A program made the translations under genes and the position numbers. From the NCBI GenBank assembly GCA_013397865.1, contig VZTI01001819.1, positions 931,198-995,197 of the forward strand: a DNA stretch of 64,000 nucleotides. Direction: 5' to 3'. The notes beneath the pieces are model-generated. The model saw only the letters and a list, made by a program, of their open reading frames with translations. It ran no database searches and was not told the origin of the DNA. Source of the DNA: Struthidea cinerea (Eukaryota > Chordata > Aves > Passeriformes > Corcoracidae). Below are positions 25,063 to 36,490 of this stretch, piece after piece. Numbering within the stretch: position 1 is the first letter of the stretch; every line of letters begins with the position of its first letter.

Positions 25063-28000
25063 CTGAAATAAAAATATCTAATTAGAATAGCCGTAATTAA
25101 ATAAAATTAAAGATGCATACACCATTACAATTACAATTTTCTGCATTAAAATCTACCAGCTGAAAAAAAAAAATAAACCATATTCTTAATTAAGATCTTC
25201 TACCTGATTGTCAATAGCAACATGTATCCTGAGTGAAGCTGTCTTGTTCTTTTCTTCCCAAAGGGGTTGAATTTTGTGTCGAAGTGATTAAATATGCAAA
25301 AGCATCTTCCTAAGAGGCATCTTGTAAGTAGTTACTGACATTCAGGAAGGACTACTAACTGGACAACTGCAAAACTCTGCAAAGCTCTGGTGTACAAAAA
25401 TCCATTATTTGAAGTGGCCTAAGCCTTAATTGCACACAGGTAAAAGTCTGTGAAGCATTACTGCACATCCTTGCAGATGTGGCTGAAAAGCACTTTTCTG
25501 GCAGAAAGCCAGCAAAGAACGACATCTCTCTTACTACTGTCACCTTCAGGACAAAGAAAGTCATTCTTTTAAGAAATGAGAGATTCACAACTCAGCACAT
25601 ACAGGTGTCATGGCACTGTTTTACCAATGATTTGTACAGCATCAAGAGCCAAGTGCTCTGTCTCTGCCAGAGAGACTTAGCTACACCTATGTCTCTTCTG
25701 ACAGTTAACTAGGTAACCCAGCACTGAGGACTATACCAAATACTTACGTATATCGTACATACAGTGTGAATACAGAAAAAAAATACACATACAACAAACT
25801 ATTAAAGTTCTTTTTCAATAAGCAAACCTTTCTAAAATTTATATACATTTAAAAACTGCCTGTGCTACAGGGAATCCACATAGCTTCATAAAATTTGCTT
25901 TCCATTTTTGCAGGTAACTGTAAGGACCAGCAACAAAGACAAGAATGGGTGTTCTCTTTTCTAGCATTGAGAAGGAAGATACTTCACATGAAGGCCACAG
26001 TCTTGCACAGATAAGAAGAATAATGAAGGATACATGGTAATGAAGTTTAACAGGAAGACTTTTTTATTTCTACATTATTGCTCTTTGACAATAAAGTCGT
26101 ATACAAAACTCCCCACATTCATTACTATTTTTAATCTAAATTGCTTTTTATCATTGCCAGTTTGAACTTCAGATTAAAACAACTGAACACTGTAAACTGA
26201 AGGACACGATTTTTTTTCCAAAAAAACCTGTATCTGGGCATTAAGTGACAAAAATCCAATTATTTTAGTCTATTTCTACTAGCTTACAGAGCTAAAATTT
26301 TCAGGTTTGAATCATCTGTTAAACAACACTGTAGAAAATTTTTGGTTTTTGAATCGTTCTAATCAGTAAATGCTAGCTCAGCTTAAAGATACACAAGTCG
26401 AGAAGATTTAAAAAAAGAAAGTTGGTTTAATCTTAGCTTTTTTTTTCCCAGGATTTAAATCTAACATACCTCTGCATTCAGATAGTGCTCAATCCAAGGT
26501 GGAGGCCTTAGTTCATGCCTTAGTATTTTTAAAGCAGAGGATAAAGACTCAATACCTTAAATATTCTGTGCAACAGTGCCAAATATCACATCTGGTCAAA
26601 CAGCAAAATAGTTCAGAGGGAAGAAACCAGCAAGAGATAAAAGCAAAGCAACTGACAAAAGCAAAACATCAACACCAACAAGTTATTTGATTATGTAACA
26701 TTCCAATCCAGCAGTTTGGGAGGTTTTTCCCCCAAAGCTATCATGTAGGAAATCTATAAATTCACTAAAATTAATTTAATTATGTTTTAACATATTGGCT
26801 GCATCACCACATCATGTGAGAAGTTATTGCAGAATCTGAGGAGTTGCTACAGAACCAGACATTGAGCCCAAAGCTCCCAGAGCTTTATCATCTGAACAAC
26901 ATATACAAGACTAGGGAGATATGTCCTGATACTCTGCAACATAATCCAGGCAGCACAGAAACTCTCTCATTCCCCTTGACCTAGGGCAAGCAATGGGGAG
27001 AGGACAGGAGGCCACATTCCTGAAGGCCTGCTTAAAAGAGGAAGGTTAATTTGTAAAGATTCCTTCTTTTGTTCCTGGAGAGGAAGTGTCCTTAGAAAGT
27101 AATTTAGACCAGTAACATACCTGAAGTGATTTAAAAAGCCCACTCCACTCAAGCATCATATAAATAATGAAGGCAGCTTATGGAGTCAATAAACATAAGG
27201 AATTGTGAAGATAAAGAAGGTTATTTCAAACACCTTTGTCTAGCATTCCAATTTGCCTGTGACATTCCTGGAATTCTTCAAGTCTCTTCAGAGAAAAGAC
27301 AAATTGGACTGTTACCTCTAAGGATCTTCTATGAGGCTTTATTTCCTCATGCTCTGTCCCACTTCACATGGAGAGTCTTTCCCTACTCATCTGTAACCAA
27401 CACCAATCTTCCTGACAAACCTTTAGTGTGATAGTAATGAATGAAAGCAAGGGTGCCACAGACATCAGAAGAATGGGATAGAAACACAGAGTCACCCAGT
27501 GCCTGCTAGTGTTCCTTCCAGAAATCTGTAGAGCTGCTTGACGAGTAATAAAGCTGCTCTGTCGTTCCAAAAGCAACCCCTGCCTCCTCAAACACCAAGC
27601 TAAGATACAAGAACCAAATCAAGTGCTGCACGTGCCATATGGTGTAACAGAAGCCTTAATTTAATGTTTTTATTATAATACTGCACGTGACGTGTGAGTG
27701 CACCTGGAAGAATTTAAATACATACATAATACTGCCAATTTACAGCTATTCTTACTCTCTTGTCCTGATGACACACTTCATCAAAAATTATTCTACAGCT
27801 TTTAAAAGCAAAGTACCTGGTGTCCTTAGAACTAAAATATCTTAGATAAATCATGAAAGAATTTCAGTTTTTCCAAAAAAAGTAATTTCATAGCAGTATT
27901 TAAATAACCTCTTGGCTATGACACTTAAAATGATGGAAAATGTGACAGGGTTATCTGAGCTCCAACTATTTTCCCTCATCCCCTTGCTTCTTTTCATGTG

Positions 28001-29679
28001 GCCCTCAAGTCATGAAATTATATACAGAGACACACTAAGTATGTTAGAAGCGACTCTTACAGCTTGACCACGCATGGAAAATCCTGAGCTAAGTGCATGC
28101 ACCAAATGATTTTTGTCACTTGACAAATACATTATAATGTTATCTGTTAATAGGTTCAAATCAAAGGACTTCCATCCCGTGCCAAAATCACTCTTGTGAA
28201 CACTGTATCTCTCAGAACTAGACAAGAGACACCGCAGACTGAAATGACTACCCTGCCAGCCCAAGTAGTTCATATGAACTTAACACAAAAGAATAAATAT
28301 CACCATCACAAAAATCTTATTAGTCTAATTCTCTTTCTTTCACCTCAAAAGGAACACATAAGACAGGTTTACTCCTAAATTGCAGGCTACTGAAAGGCAC
28401 TTGCATACAATTCAGTAAGGCAGTTCCTCCACCCCCCAAGCTTCTCTCCACACCAAACTTCACAGACACAATGCCATAGCACTGGAAGTATCAATCTTTG
28501 CTTGAATTTACAGGCAGTCATGGCCAGCATTCACACTACAGAGCTTGAATGCACACAGCCCAAGCCACATTTCCAGTTACTGTATACCTTGAACAAAAGG
28601 CACTCTTGTGCAAATAACTAAGACCTGCAGAACTGACGGTCTCATTTTTTTCCCACCTTAGTTTCCATAAAAGGATCTAAAGTGCAGCTATTCAATCATT
28701 ATGCCAATCAATGAAAACTGTTCCTGCACAAGTGATTATATTTGTTCAAGCATGGTTACCATTAGGTCCACCAATTTTACTAATTGAGCAACTGGATTCA
28801 CCAAGGCAGTGGGTGACTAATCAAGCAAAGTTAGAAGTTCTATTTTAATAAGAACACATTCTTCAATTTAAGTAGCTGATGTGTCTTTAAGGTTTATTTC
28901 TAAATCTGTTTGCGATTAGATCTTTGTAATTTCTGAAGAAAAAGTATTTGCAATGGGTAAAGGACAAAGTCTGGCAAGCAACTGTATCTATACTTTCTCT
29001 CACAGAAGAGAATAGAAGCAAAATGAAAGAGGGTTTCAATCAACTACACAGCTTGAATTTATTTCTTTATGAAGTAAAACTGCTATACTGCTCCCTGAAA
29101 TACAATACTCAAATACTAACTTCAGAAGAGATTCCTAGAGAACATTTTGGTGAAAAATTTTATTCCTTACAACGGATGTAAAGGAATAAAACCCTGCTAG
29201 AACTGCCAGGATGCCGTACACCACCATCCCTATTCACAGGGCAGCTTAAAAAGAGACAAATAGGCATTTTTGTAGTTTACTGTATGTTTCTTCTACAAGG
29301 AAGCACTTTATCAAGTCTCATTCTTTTTTAGTGCTACATCATGTTAACGAAGATCCTAGGCTGAGTTGTCTTCAATATACACCATAATTATTTCTACATA
29401 GCTTAAGATGGTACAGAGAACCAGCCAGCAACACATCTTACACTGCTGTACCACAATCTGAAGCCCTGCTCATGGCATAGAAGAAGCCCAAGCCTGGGTA
29501 TATGCTGGGTACAGACTGGATAGGAAGCAGTTTTGCAGGAAAGGAGCCAGGAGTCTTGAGGATAAGTAGCTGAAAACAGGTCAGCAGTGTGCCCTTGTGT
29601 TGTATTAAGCCTACTGCACCCTGGTTTGAGCTAACAAAAGTGTGTCCTGCAGACTAAAAGAAGCAAACATCCATGTTTA

Positions 29680-30212
29680 TTTGGCATGAGTACTCATCTG
29701 GAGTACTGTGTCTAGTTTGGGGCTCCCCAGTACAATGAAAACATGGTCATACTGGCACAACTCCAGTGGGGACTTACCAAGGCACTGGAGCACATGGTGC
29801 ACAAGGGTAAGAGAACTGACCTCGTTCAGTGTTAAGAGCTGGTGGTGGAGGGAAATCTGATTGCTGTCAGTTTCTAATATGAGGCTATAAATAAGATGGA
29901 GTGAGACTGTAAGGTTGGAGGAGGTGGGCAGTAGTAAGTCAAGTGGTAAGGGACACAATCTGTGAAAAGAGAAATTCTTACTAGACTGAGGAGGGTAGGG
30001 AGAAATGACACAATATAGGACAAGCCAAAAACAAACTACAAAAATAACATTGAGAGTAACAAAACAGGAGTCCAGAGAAGAATTTCCATTCTTGGAAAAG
30101 CACAAAGCTGAACTGGGCGAGGCCCTGTACAACCCAACCTCAGCTGGCCTTGCTTTGTGTTTCAACCAGATGACCCTCAGAGGTCATTTCCACCCCAAGC
30201 TGTTCTATAATG
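29680..30212 (+). repeat. CR1 LINE 3' fragment (diverged)
   Basis: Starts 'ctcatctggagtactgtgtc' and 'ggggctccccagtacaatg', then later 'accagatgaccctcagaggt' and 'ccccaagctgttctataatg', the order of a CR1 sense 3' end. The middle is strongly diverged. It lies antisense to FBXO25. Confidence 0.8.
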
Positions 30213-30585
30213 GTGTGCAAATAGATGTTAATTGCTGTTTAGCAGTAGAACTTAACTGGCATACAAAAAGTCCAAGTTACAATCATAGATCCAAAGTTCA
30301 AAGTGTAGTAAAATTACTCCAAAGTAGTGCTTCTATGCCAAGAAGTACCAACTTGAATTCACTAGTCTGAGTTTGAACATACATCAATAATTATATAGAC
30401 AGAAGCAGACTTAAGAAGAAAAAATTAAAGCCACAGTTTGTGGCTCCAGAGGAGTTCATTTCTAGGGTCTTCCAAGATTAAGGGGGAAAAAAACCCCCAA
30501 AAAACCAAAACAATCCAGTATTTTTGCTCAAAGAAGCAATAAAAATACCTCACCTTGCTCTTTAGGGAAAAGATATGTATATACA

Positions 30586-30952
30586 TGTCGCTGTTACGTC
30601 CAAGATACATAAAGAAAACAACATAGAGTCCAGGCTTATGGACAAGTGGAAGCGCTTTAATAATTTTTTAACTACTTTTATAGGATAGATCGCAAAAGTG
30701 TGCTGAATGGCAATAGGTAATTGGTTCCTCAGCCATCCACCCCTTGAGAAGATTGGCCAAGTTCTAAGATACCTATTCCAAAATATTTTCAAAGTCGAAG
30801 CCATGACAATCTTGCAAAACAGCTTGCAGGTGCAAGAAATTTATAAAACTGTGACCTTGTTTAAAATAGTTTACATAGGAAAGACAGTCTTCTCACAGAA
30901 TATTGAGAAAAGGCTGAAGAATTTCTCCGCTTCTAGCTTTTCAGCACCTACA
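30586..30952 (-). mobile_element. Solo LTR, copy A (367 bp) with 6-bp target duplication
   Basis: Near-identical to 50391-50758: I counted about 26 differences by hand, roughly 93% identity. It begins TG and ends CA, and is flanked on both sides by TATACA (30580-30585 and 30953-30958), a perfect 6-bp target-site duplication. I place it on the minus strand because that strand has a TATAAAAG box (30682-30675) and an ATTAAA hexamer (30661-30656) followed by about 70 bases to the end GCGACA. Six-base duplications are typical of ERVK/alpharetrovirus-like elements. No internal region remains, so it is a recombination remnant. It is in the same orientation as the host gene. Confidence 0.88.
30656..30682 (-). 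promoter_or_regulatory. Candidate TATA box and poly(A) hexamer of solo LTR A
   Basis: On the minus strand TATAAAAG at 30682-30675 is followed by ATTAAA at 30661-30656. Both are also present in copy B. With only about 13 bases between them the poly(A) hexamer would lie in U3 or at the U3/R border, as in several retroviruses. Activity is not known. Confidence 0.5.
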
Positions 30953-31895
30953 TATACATATACACACACAATTACGAGCAGAAGAGCAAAAGTCTTAATG
31001 GCATTCACAAAGACTGAGAACTCCTTTCATACTTGTCAAACAGTATTAATTAAACAACCTACAAGATATTTATTTTTTAAGCAATTTGCACAGTTGCTAA
31101 ATACTTATTAGATTTCCCTAATTTGCCAAGTATATTATTAAAGATATGAAAGAGGGAAGATTTTTTTTCAAAGGTATTTAAGGCAACTTTTATGCTGGAG
31201 GCTTACTGAACATTCTTTCAGGCACAGTGTTTCGTATCCACAGTGGCCAGACAGTGTGGATAAAGAAGTTCAAATGAGATCAGTGACAGATGACCACAAA
31301 AGGAAAAAAGGCATGAAGAAAGCAGTAGGTTAAGCTTAACAATAATGCTTCACTGCTTGATAACTCCCTTGAGGATTGTTTCACAAATTTAGAAAACCCA
31401 GGTGTGTGATTACAGGAAGTCCTAGCTTCCCAGTAAATTCCCTCTAAATCAGATGAGTTATCATTTACTGGACCGACAACAAAACACTGAATGTTCCTGT
31501 TCCTCATTATGAGCACATTATGCTGGAATTTATGACCAAGAATGCTATCCCTGAGAATTACGTCTTTGTGGAGAAATTTGTCTTGACAAAGCTATTTGTA
31601 TCACACCAGTCTGTGGGCATTTGCCACAAGTATTACTTTTTTTATCTAATCTCTTTCTCACCTATCCTACAGGAGCACATACAGTCATATATTGTGTTAG
31701 AGAATGAGCATTAAGCTACCACTGACTGTATATTTGGAGGAAAGGCATTTTCTGTCTGCCACAAAGTAATGCAACACCCACTCAGAAAGCCGTCATTCAC
31801 TTCCAGGTAACAGTTCAATATGCCTGTTGCACTTGCAATTTACAAGTGTCACTTTTACCTTTAAATAGTACTCGACAGGCATTGGGGGAGGGGGC

Positions 31896-31930
31896 TTTTT
31901 TTTTTTTTTGTTTGTTTGTTTGTTTGTTTT
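31896..31930. repeat. T-run and (GTTT)n simple repeat
   Basis: A run of T followed by GTTT repeats, directly after a G-rich stretch 'attgggggagggggc'. It could be a retroposon-type tail read from one side, but no attached element is recognised. Confidence 0.85.
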
Positions 31931-32198
31931 AATATTTATTGTTTTATTACTTTGAAAGACATATAGCCTAAGAAGGGATCTGGCTGCCTCAAATAAGCAA
32001 CTCACAAAGCAGTGACAAAAGACAGACAATCTCCACAGGGGTCTCCTTTCTGCCTAACAAAACACATGACTGCATTTGTATACAGATGACATCAGCTACC
32101 ACAAACCGCTGCAATCTGATTGGAAATTAAGTCAATGTTTGCCTTCCCACCTGCTATTAACTCATGCAGAATAACTTTTTTTTTTTTTTTTAACTTAC

Positions 32199-32335
32199 AC
32201 AGTGTGGCTGATATCATTCAGCTGATTATTCCCATCCTCAAGGGCAGGACTAAAGGGTTCACATCTTTTCCATCCATCTTCTGTTTTAACCCATCTCCAT
32301 CCAGGGGATCTCCAGTCTTGGCCCAGAAATGGCAT
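32199..32335 (-). CDS. FBXO25: FBXO25 coding exon 1 (start codon)
   Basis: 137 bases, 45 codons plus GT of Val46. It starts at ATG 32335-32333 with MPFLGQDWRSPGWRWVKTED, then GWKRCEPFSPALEDGNN, ending DISHT. The start is chosen because MPFLGQDWRSPGW is the conserved FBXO25/FBXO32 N-terminus and the context aaaccATG has A at -3. Two GT donors overlap at GTGTAAGT; only the inner one (GT|GTAAGT) keeps frame with exon 2. The N-terminus is near-identical to mammals up to residue 25 and then diverges (PFSPALEDG), which marks the start of the fast-evolving linker. Confidence 0.96.
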
Positions 32336-32343
32336 GGTTTCTC
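32336..32343 (-). other. FBXO25: FBXO25 5' UTR remnant and upstream acceptor
   Basis: Eight bases of 5' UTR (agaaacc before the ATG) preceded by a good acceptor, 'cttcttgctgcttacag'. This shows that at least one non-coding first exon lies upstream at higher coordinates. Confidence 0.75.
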
Positions 32344-33686
32344 TGTAAGCAGCAAGAAGAGATTCTTGGTCTATTATTTATTAAAAAAAAGTTTCAAAAC
32401 TTCCTGTCATTATTTCAGTTTTCTCTTTAGCCTTAAAAAAAAAAAAAAACCAAAAAAACCCTACCTTGAGAAAAGTTCTCTGTAAAGCATACTTTTAAGA
32501 AATAGATTCAGTGGTTTAAGTACATTTTTTTATTCTCTAACCACATTCTTCTTGTCTTTCAGCATTTATTAGATGAAGGTAGATTTCCTTGCTCTTTAGA
32601 GAGCAAAGAAAAGAAACCTGGTAGTCCAAGACAGGAATGATACCAAAAGAAGCAAAATTGTATCATGTGTAATCTGCTCTGCCATGATCAAACAGATTAC
32701 TGATTTTTATATGTGCCTAATAAATGGTTTTTAAAGAGATTGACGGATCACAAAGTCAATATTGCTCCTTTTATTTTTTTCTAATCCTTACAAACACTGA
32801 GTTTATGGTACAATGTGTAGAGATGTTTTGGTAAAGGAATCTTCATTTTCCCAAATATTTTTTCAGTTGTTGTTGAGGGACACCTCTCATGCCAGCCTGG
32901 TATTAAGCAGATACCAGGACAAAAAAAAGACTGCAACAAACTCCATTGTGACATGTCTCCAGAAATTCCTACAAATAGATGCAGATCATCACAGGCATAT
33001 CACTCAAACAGTGTTCTGCTACCATTTTTCAAAAGTGAGATTCACTTCTGACACATTAAGAATTTGAGCAAGGCAATTTCTACACTTTGAAGACTATGAC
33101 CTTGCCAGATTTGCCCTCTTCTTCCCATTCATGACACAAACATATTGCTCCTTAGTTTAAAAAGGGATTTCACGTGCAAGCTATAGAGGGAAGATAGCAT
33201 TATAATATTTGAAACACATGTTAATATATCACAGCAACAACTTAGGTCCTAAAAAATAAGCATTTTCTAATATTTTTTCAACTTGCAAAAATATTAGGCC
33301 ACATCAGTGAACATCACTATGAATTTATTTAAACATTTGCACTCTTGACCAGCATTTGCCCAGTATATTCTTCAGAACAGGATAAAAAGCCAGAAGAAAT
33401 ACATGTTGAGTGAGCCAGTTGGGTTTTTCTTTAATTAAAAATCCTCATACTATGCAAAACGAAGTGCATTGTCTAGGCCTCAGGATTGACTGAAGTCCCC
33501 TTCCTACTCATAATTCAGCTTTCCTCTGCTCCTAACAAGAACCTTTTCCAAAATTTACAACATCTGTTCCCCCAGTCACGACAAACTTTATTCATGCCTA
33601 TCTGCTTTTCCAATCCTTTTACTGGTTCCTAGGAATAATACGAACCACAAGAAGTTGTTTAGTACTGCCTTCATAGTGTTCTCTTT
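32344..33686 (-). other. FBXO25: Upstream (5' UTR) intron of FBXO25, nothing recognised
   Basis: AT-rich sequence with an A-run near 32433-32460. It is inferred to be intron because the first coding exon has an acceptor. No alternative first exon could be identified here. Confidence 0.55.
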
Positions 33687-34955
33687 ATCACAGAATGGTT
33701 TGGGTTGGAAGAGACCTGAGAGACCACTCAGTTCCAACCCCTCTGCCATGAGCAGGGACACCTTCCACTAAACCAGGTTGCTCAGAGCCCCATCCAATCT
33801 GGCCTTGACTGCTAAAAAGGATGGGATACCCACCACTCCTCTGGGCAACCTGTGCCAGTGCCTCATCACTCTCACAGGAAAGAAGTTTTTACTAAGACCT
33901 AACCTACACACCCCTTCTTTCAGTTTGATGCCATTCTGCCTTGTTCTGTTGCTACAGGCCCTTGGAAAAAAATCCCTCTCCAGCTCTCTTGTAGCCTCCC
34001 TTTAAGTACTGGAAGACTGCTCTAATGGTCTCCCCAAAGCCTTCTCTTCACCTGGCTAAACAATCCCAATTCTCTCAGCCTGTGTTCATAGAACAGGTGC
34101 TCCAGCCCTCCTCTGGACTGTCTCCAACAGGTTCACAGCCTTCCTGTGGTGGGGATCCCAGAACTGGATGCAACACTGCAGGTGGAATATGAAGAGAGCA
34201 GAGTAGAGGGGCAGAATCACCCCCCTTGACCCACTGGCCACATTTCTTTTGGTGCAGCCCAGAACACGTCTGGCTTTCTGGGCTGCAAGAGCACATTGCT
34301 GACTCATGTTGAGCTCCTTGTCAACCAACAACCCTGAGTCCTTCTCCTCAAAGCTATTCTCAATCTGCTCTCCACCCATCCTGTACTTGTGATTGGGACT
34401 GCCATGACCCAGGTGCAGCATCTGGCACTTGGCCTTGTTGCATTTTATGAGGTTTGCACACACTCATTTCTGTCCTGTTAAGGTCCCTCTGGATGGCATC
34501 CATTCCCTCCAGCTTGTTGACTGCACCATGCAATTTGGTGCCATCCACAAACTTGCAGAGGGTGCGCTCAATCCCACTCTCCATGTCTCCGACAAAGACG
34601 TTAAACAGGCCTGGCCCAATCCTGACCCCTCAGGAATGTCACCTGTCACTCCTCTCCACTTGGACACAGAGCTGTTGATCGGAGCTCTTTGAGGGTGACC
34701 ATCCAGCCAGTTCCTTATCTACCCAGTGGTCTATCTGTCAAATCCATGTCTCTCCAGTTTAGAGACAAGGAACTTGTGTGGGACAGTGTCAAATGCTTCT
34801 CGTAAGTTCAGGCAAATGACATCAGTTGCTGTATGACGCTGTGACCCCGTATGACCTCACCCACCAACCTTAAAACCCCACTGTAGAAGGCCACCAAATT
34901 TGTGAGGGAGGATTTGCTCCTAGTGAAACCATGCTGGCTCCCATCTTCACACAGC
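33687..34955 (-). repeat. CR1 LINE 3' end, about 1.27 kb, with partial RT-domain ORF2
   Basis: On plus it opens with the antisense CR1 3' terminus ('atcacagaatggtttgggtt') and runs through the 3' UTR into ORF2. On the minus strand 34463-34086 stays open for 125 codons and shows CR1 reverse-transcriptase C-terminal features: KCQMLHLGHG, SGLLVDKELNMSQQCALAAQ, ILPLYSAL, and CCIQFWDPHH. Upstream of that (to 34955) the frame is broken but still CR1-like ('ctgtcaaatccatgtctctc', 'gtgtcaaatgcttctcgtaa'). It is 5' truncated. It is one of the least diverged CR1 copies in the window and lies in the same orientation as FBXO25. Confidence 0.93.
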
Positions 34956-35219
34956 CTAATGAGATCCCAACACCCCATTCCTCCAGGCAGGCTCCACACA
35001 CCTCCCTCCAGTCCCCTCAGTGCTGCCCGTCATGCCTCCCCCCAGCCTATTCCCCAGGCCCATCTGCACACCCAGACTTTAACACCTTGTTCCACACTCC
35101 TTCAGCTCCACACGCCCTTAAGAGCCAACCCCAAACCCCTCAAGCCCCGACTGCCCACGCTCAGCCCCAACCCCCCGGGCCGGCGGGGCTCACACACACG
35201 GCCCCACAGGCGCCCTCCC
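34956..35219. other. C-rich flank of the assembly gap, possible promoter-proximal DNA
   Basis: Very C-rich on plus (G-rich on the FBXO25 sense strand), with increasing CpG toward the gap: 'ccccccgggccggcggggct'. It fits the edge of a CpG-island promoter for FBXO25, but no transcription start or exon 1 can be defined. Confidence 0.4.
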
Positions 35220-36191
35220 NNNNNNNNNNNNNNNNNNNNNNNNNNNNNNNNNNNNNNNNNNNNNNNNNNNNNNNNNNNNNNNNNNNNNNNNNNNNNNNNN
35301 NNNNNNNNNNNNNNNNNNNNNNNNNNNNNNNNNNNNNNNNNNNNNNNNNNNNNNNNNNNNNNNNNNNNNNNNNNNNNNNNNNNNNNNNNNNNNNNNNNNN
35401 NNNNNNNNNNNNNNNNNNNNNNNNNNNNNNNNNNNNNNNNNNNNNNNNNNNNNNNNNNNNNNNNNNNNNNNNNNNNNNNNNNNNNNNNNNNNNNNNNNNN
35501 NNNNNNNNNNNNNNNNNNNNNNNNNNNNNNNNNNNNNNNNNNNNNNNNNNNNNNNNNNNNNNNNNNNNNNNNNNNNNNNNNNNNNNNNNNNNNNNNNNNN
35601 NNNNNNNNNNNNNNNNNNNNNNNNNNNNNNNNNNNNNNNNNNNNNNNNNNNNNNNNNNNNNNNNNNNNNNNNNNNNNNNNNNNNNNNNNNNNNNNNNNNN
35701 NNNNNNNNNNNNNNNNNNNNNNNNNNNNNNNNNNNNNNNNNNNNNNNNNNNNNNNNNNNNNNNNNNNNNNNNNNNNNNNNNNNNNNNNNNNNNNNNNNNN
35801 NNNNNNNNNNNNNNNNNNNNNNNNNNNNNNNNNNNNNNNNNNNNNNNNNNNNNNNNNNNNNNNNNNNNNNNNNNNNNNNNNNNNNNNNNNNNNNNNNNNN
35901 NNNNNNNNNNNNNNNNNNNNNNNNNNNNNNNNNNNNNNNNNNNNNNNNNNNNNNNNNNNNNNNNNNNNNNNNNNNNNNNNNNNNNNNNNNNNNNNNNNNN
36001 NNNNNNNNNNNNNNNNNNNNNNNNNNNNNNNNNNNNNNNNNNNNNNNNNNNNNNNNNNNNNNNNNNNNNNNNNNNNNNNNNNNNNNNNNNNNNNNNNNNN
36101 NNNNNNNNNNNNNNNNNNNNNNNNNNNNNNNNNNNNNNNNNNNNNNNNNNNNNNNNNNNNNNNNNNNNNNNNNNNNNNNNNNNNNNNNNNN
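35220..36191. other. Assembly gap (972 N)
   Basis: Run of N seen directly. Both edges are GC-rich. Long open frames that cross it are artefacts of N having no stop codons. Confidence 0.99.
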
Positions 36192-36490
36192 CCCCTGGGG
36201 AAACCCCCCGGTGTGACCCTCCCGGCGTGACCCCTGGGAAACCCCCCGGTGTGACCCTCCCGGCGTGACCCCTGGAGAAATCCCCCGGTGTGACCCCTCC
36301 CGATGTGACCCCTACTGAAACCCGCCCAGTGTGACGTGGGGTGACCCCATGTGACCCCTGGTAAAACCCCACGTCTCCAGTGTGATCCCTCCTGGTGTGA
36401 CCAGTGTGACCCACCCGGTGTGCCACGCCCTCCATGTAACCCCTCCCGGTGTGACCCCCTCTCGTCTATGACCAGTGTGACTCCCCGGCA
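36192..36490. repeat. GC-rich minisatellite, unit about 38-40 bp
   Basis: The first three units (39, 38 and 40 bases) each start CCCCTGG, continue with GAAA and a C-run, then GGTGTGACC and end in (G/A)(C/T)GTGA. From about 36312 the units become irregular but still alternate 'gtgtgacc' with C-rich blocks. The array starts at the gap edge, so its full length is unknown. The minus strand is G-rich with repeated GGGG, which could form G-quadruplexes. Confidence 0.85.

Larger units (their letters stand above)
25063..32198 (-). other. FBXO25: FBXO25 intron 1-2 of the coding region, repeat-bearing
   Basis: Largest coding intron, 7136 bases, donor GTAAGTTA followed at once by a long A-run on the minus strand (T-run 32176-32191 on plus). 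It holds a CR1 fragment (29680-30212), a complete solo LTR (30586-30952) and a T/GTTT simple repeat (31896-31930). Confidence 0.8.
5363..32343 (-). other. FBXO25: FBXO25 transcription unit (F-box protein 25), coding exons
   Basis: Nine minus-strand coding exons of 137, 110, 50, 93, 94, 185, 183, 144 and 90 bases sum to 1086 bases, which is 361 codons plus stop. The phases at every junction agree and each intron is GT-AG. The predicted protein aligns along its whole length with vertebrate FBXO25 (recalled, not searched). It has a conserved N-terminus, a variable acidic linker, a basic KKRKK motif at residues 68-72, a conserved central helical region, an F-box at about 229-280 and a Cys/His-rich C-terminus ending LFKF. 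The family is known as SKP1-binding substrate receptors of SCF (CUL1) ubiquitin ligases, largely nuclear, and FBXO32/atrogin-1 is the paralogue. I choose FBXO25 over FBXO32 from the F-box text (ILYRFSDGWDIITLGQVTPT) and the N-terminal MPFLGQDWRSPGW. The promoter and first non-coding exon are not visible and probably lie at or near the 35.2-36.2 kb gap. Confidence 0.96.

Noticed and set aside
29677..30370. Open frames of 162 and 121 codons on opposite strands
   Set aside because: Both lie over a diverged CR1 fragment and have no protein motif.
34086..34463. 125-codon open frame as a host gene
   Set aside because: The residues are those of the CR1 reverse-transcriptase C-terminus. It belongs to a 5'-truncated LINE.
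34902..36435. Open frames of over 400 codons on both strands across the gap
   Set aside because: They are open only because N cannot make stop codons. The real sequence at each end is low-complexity C-rich DNA.
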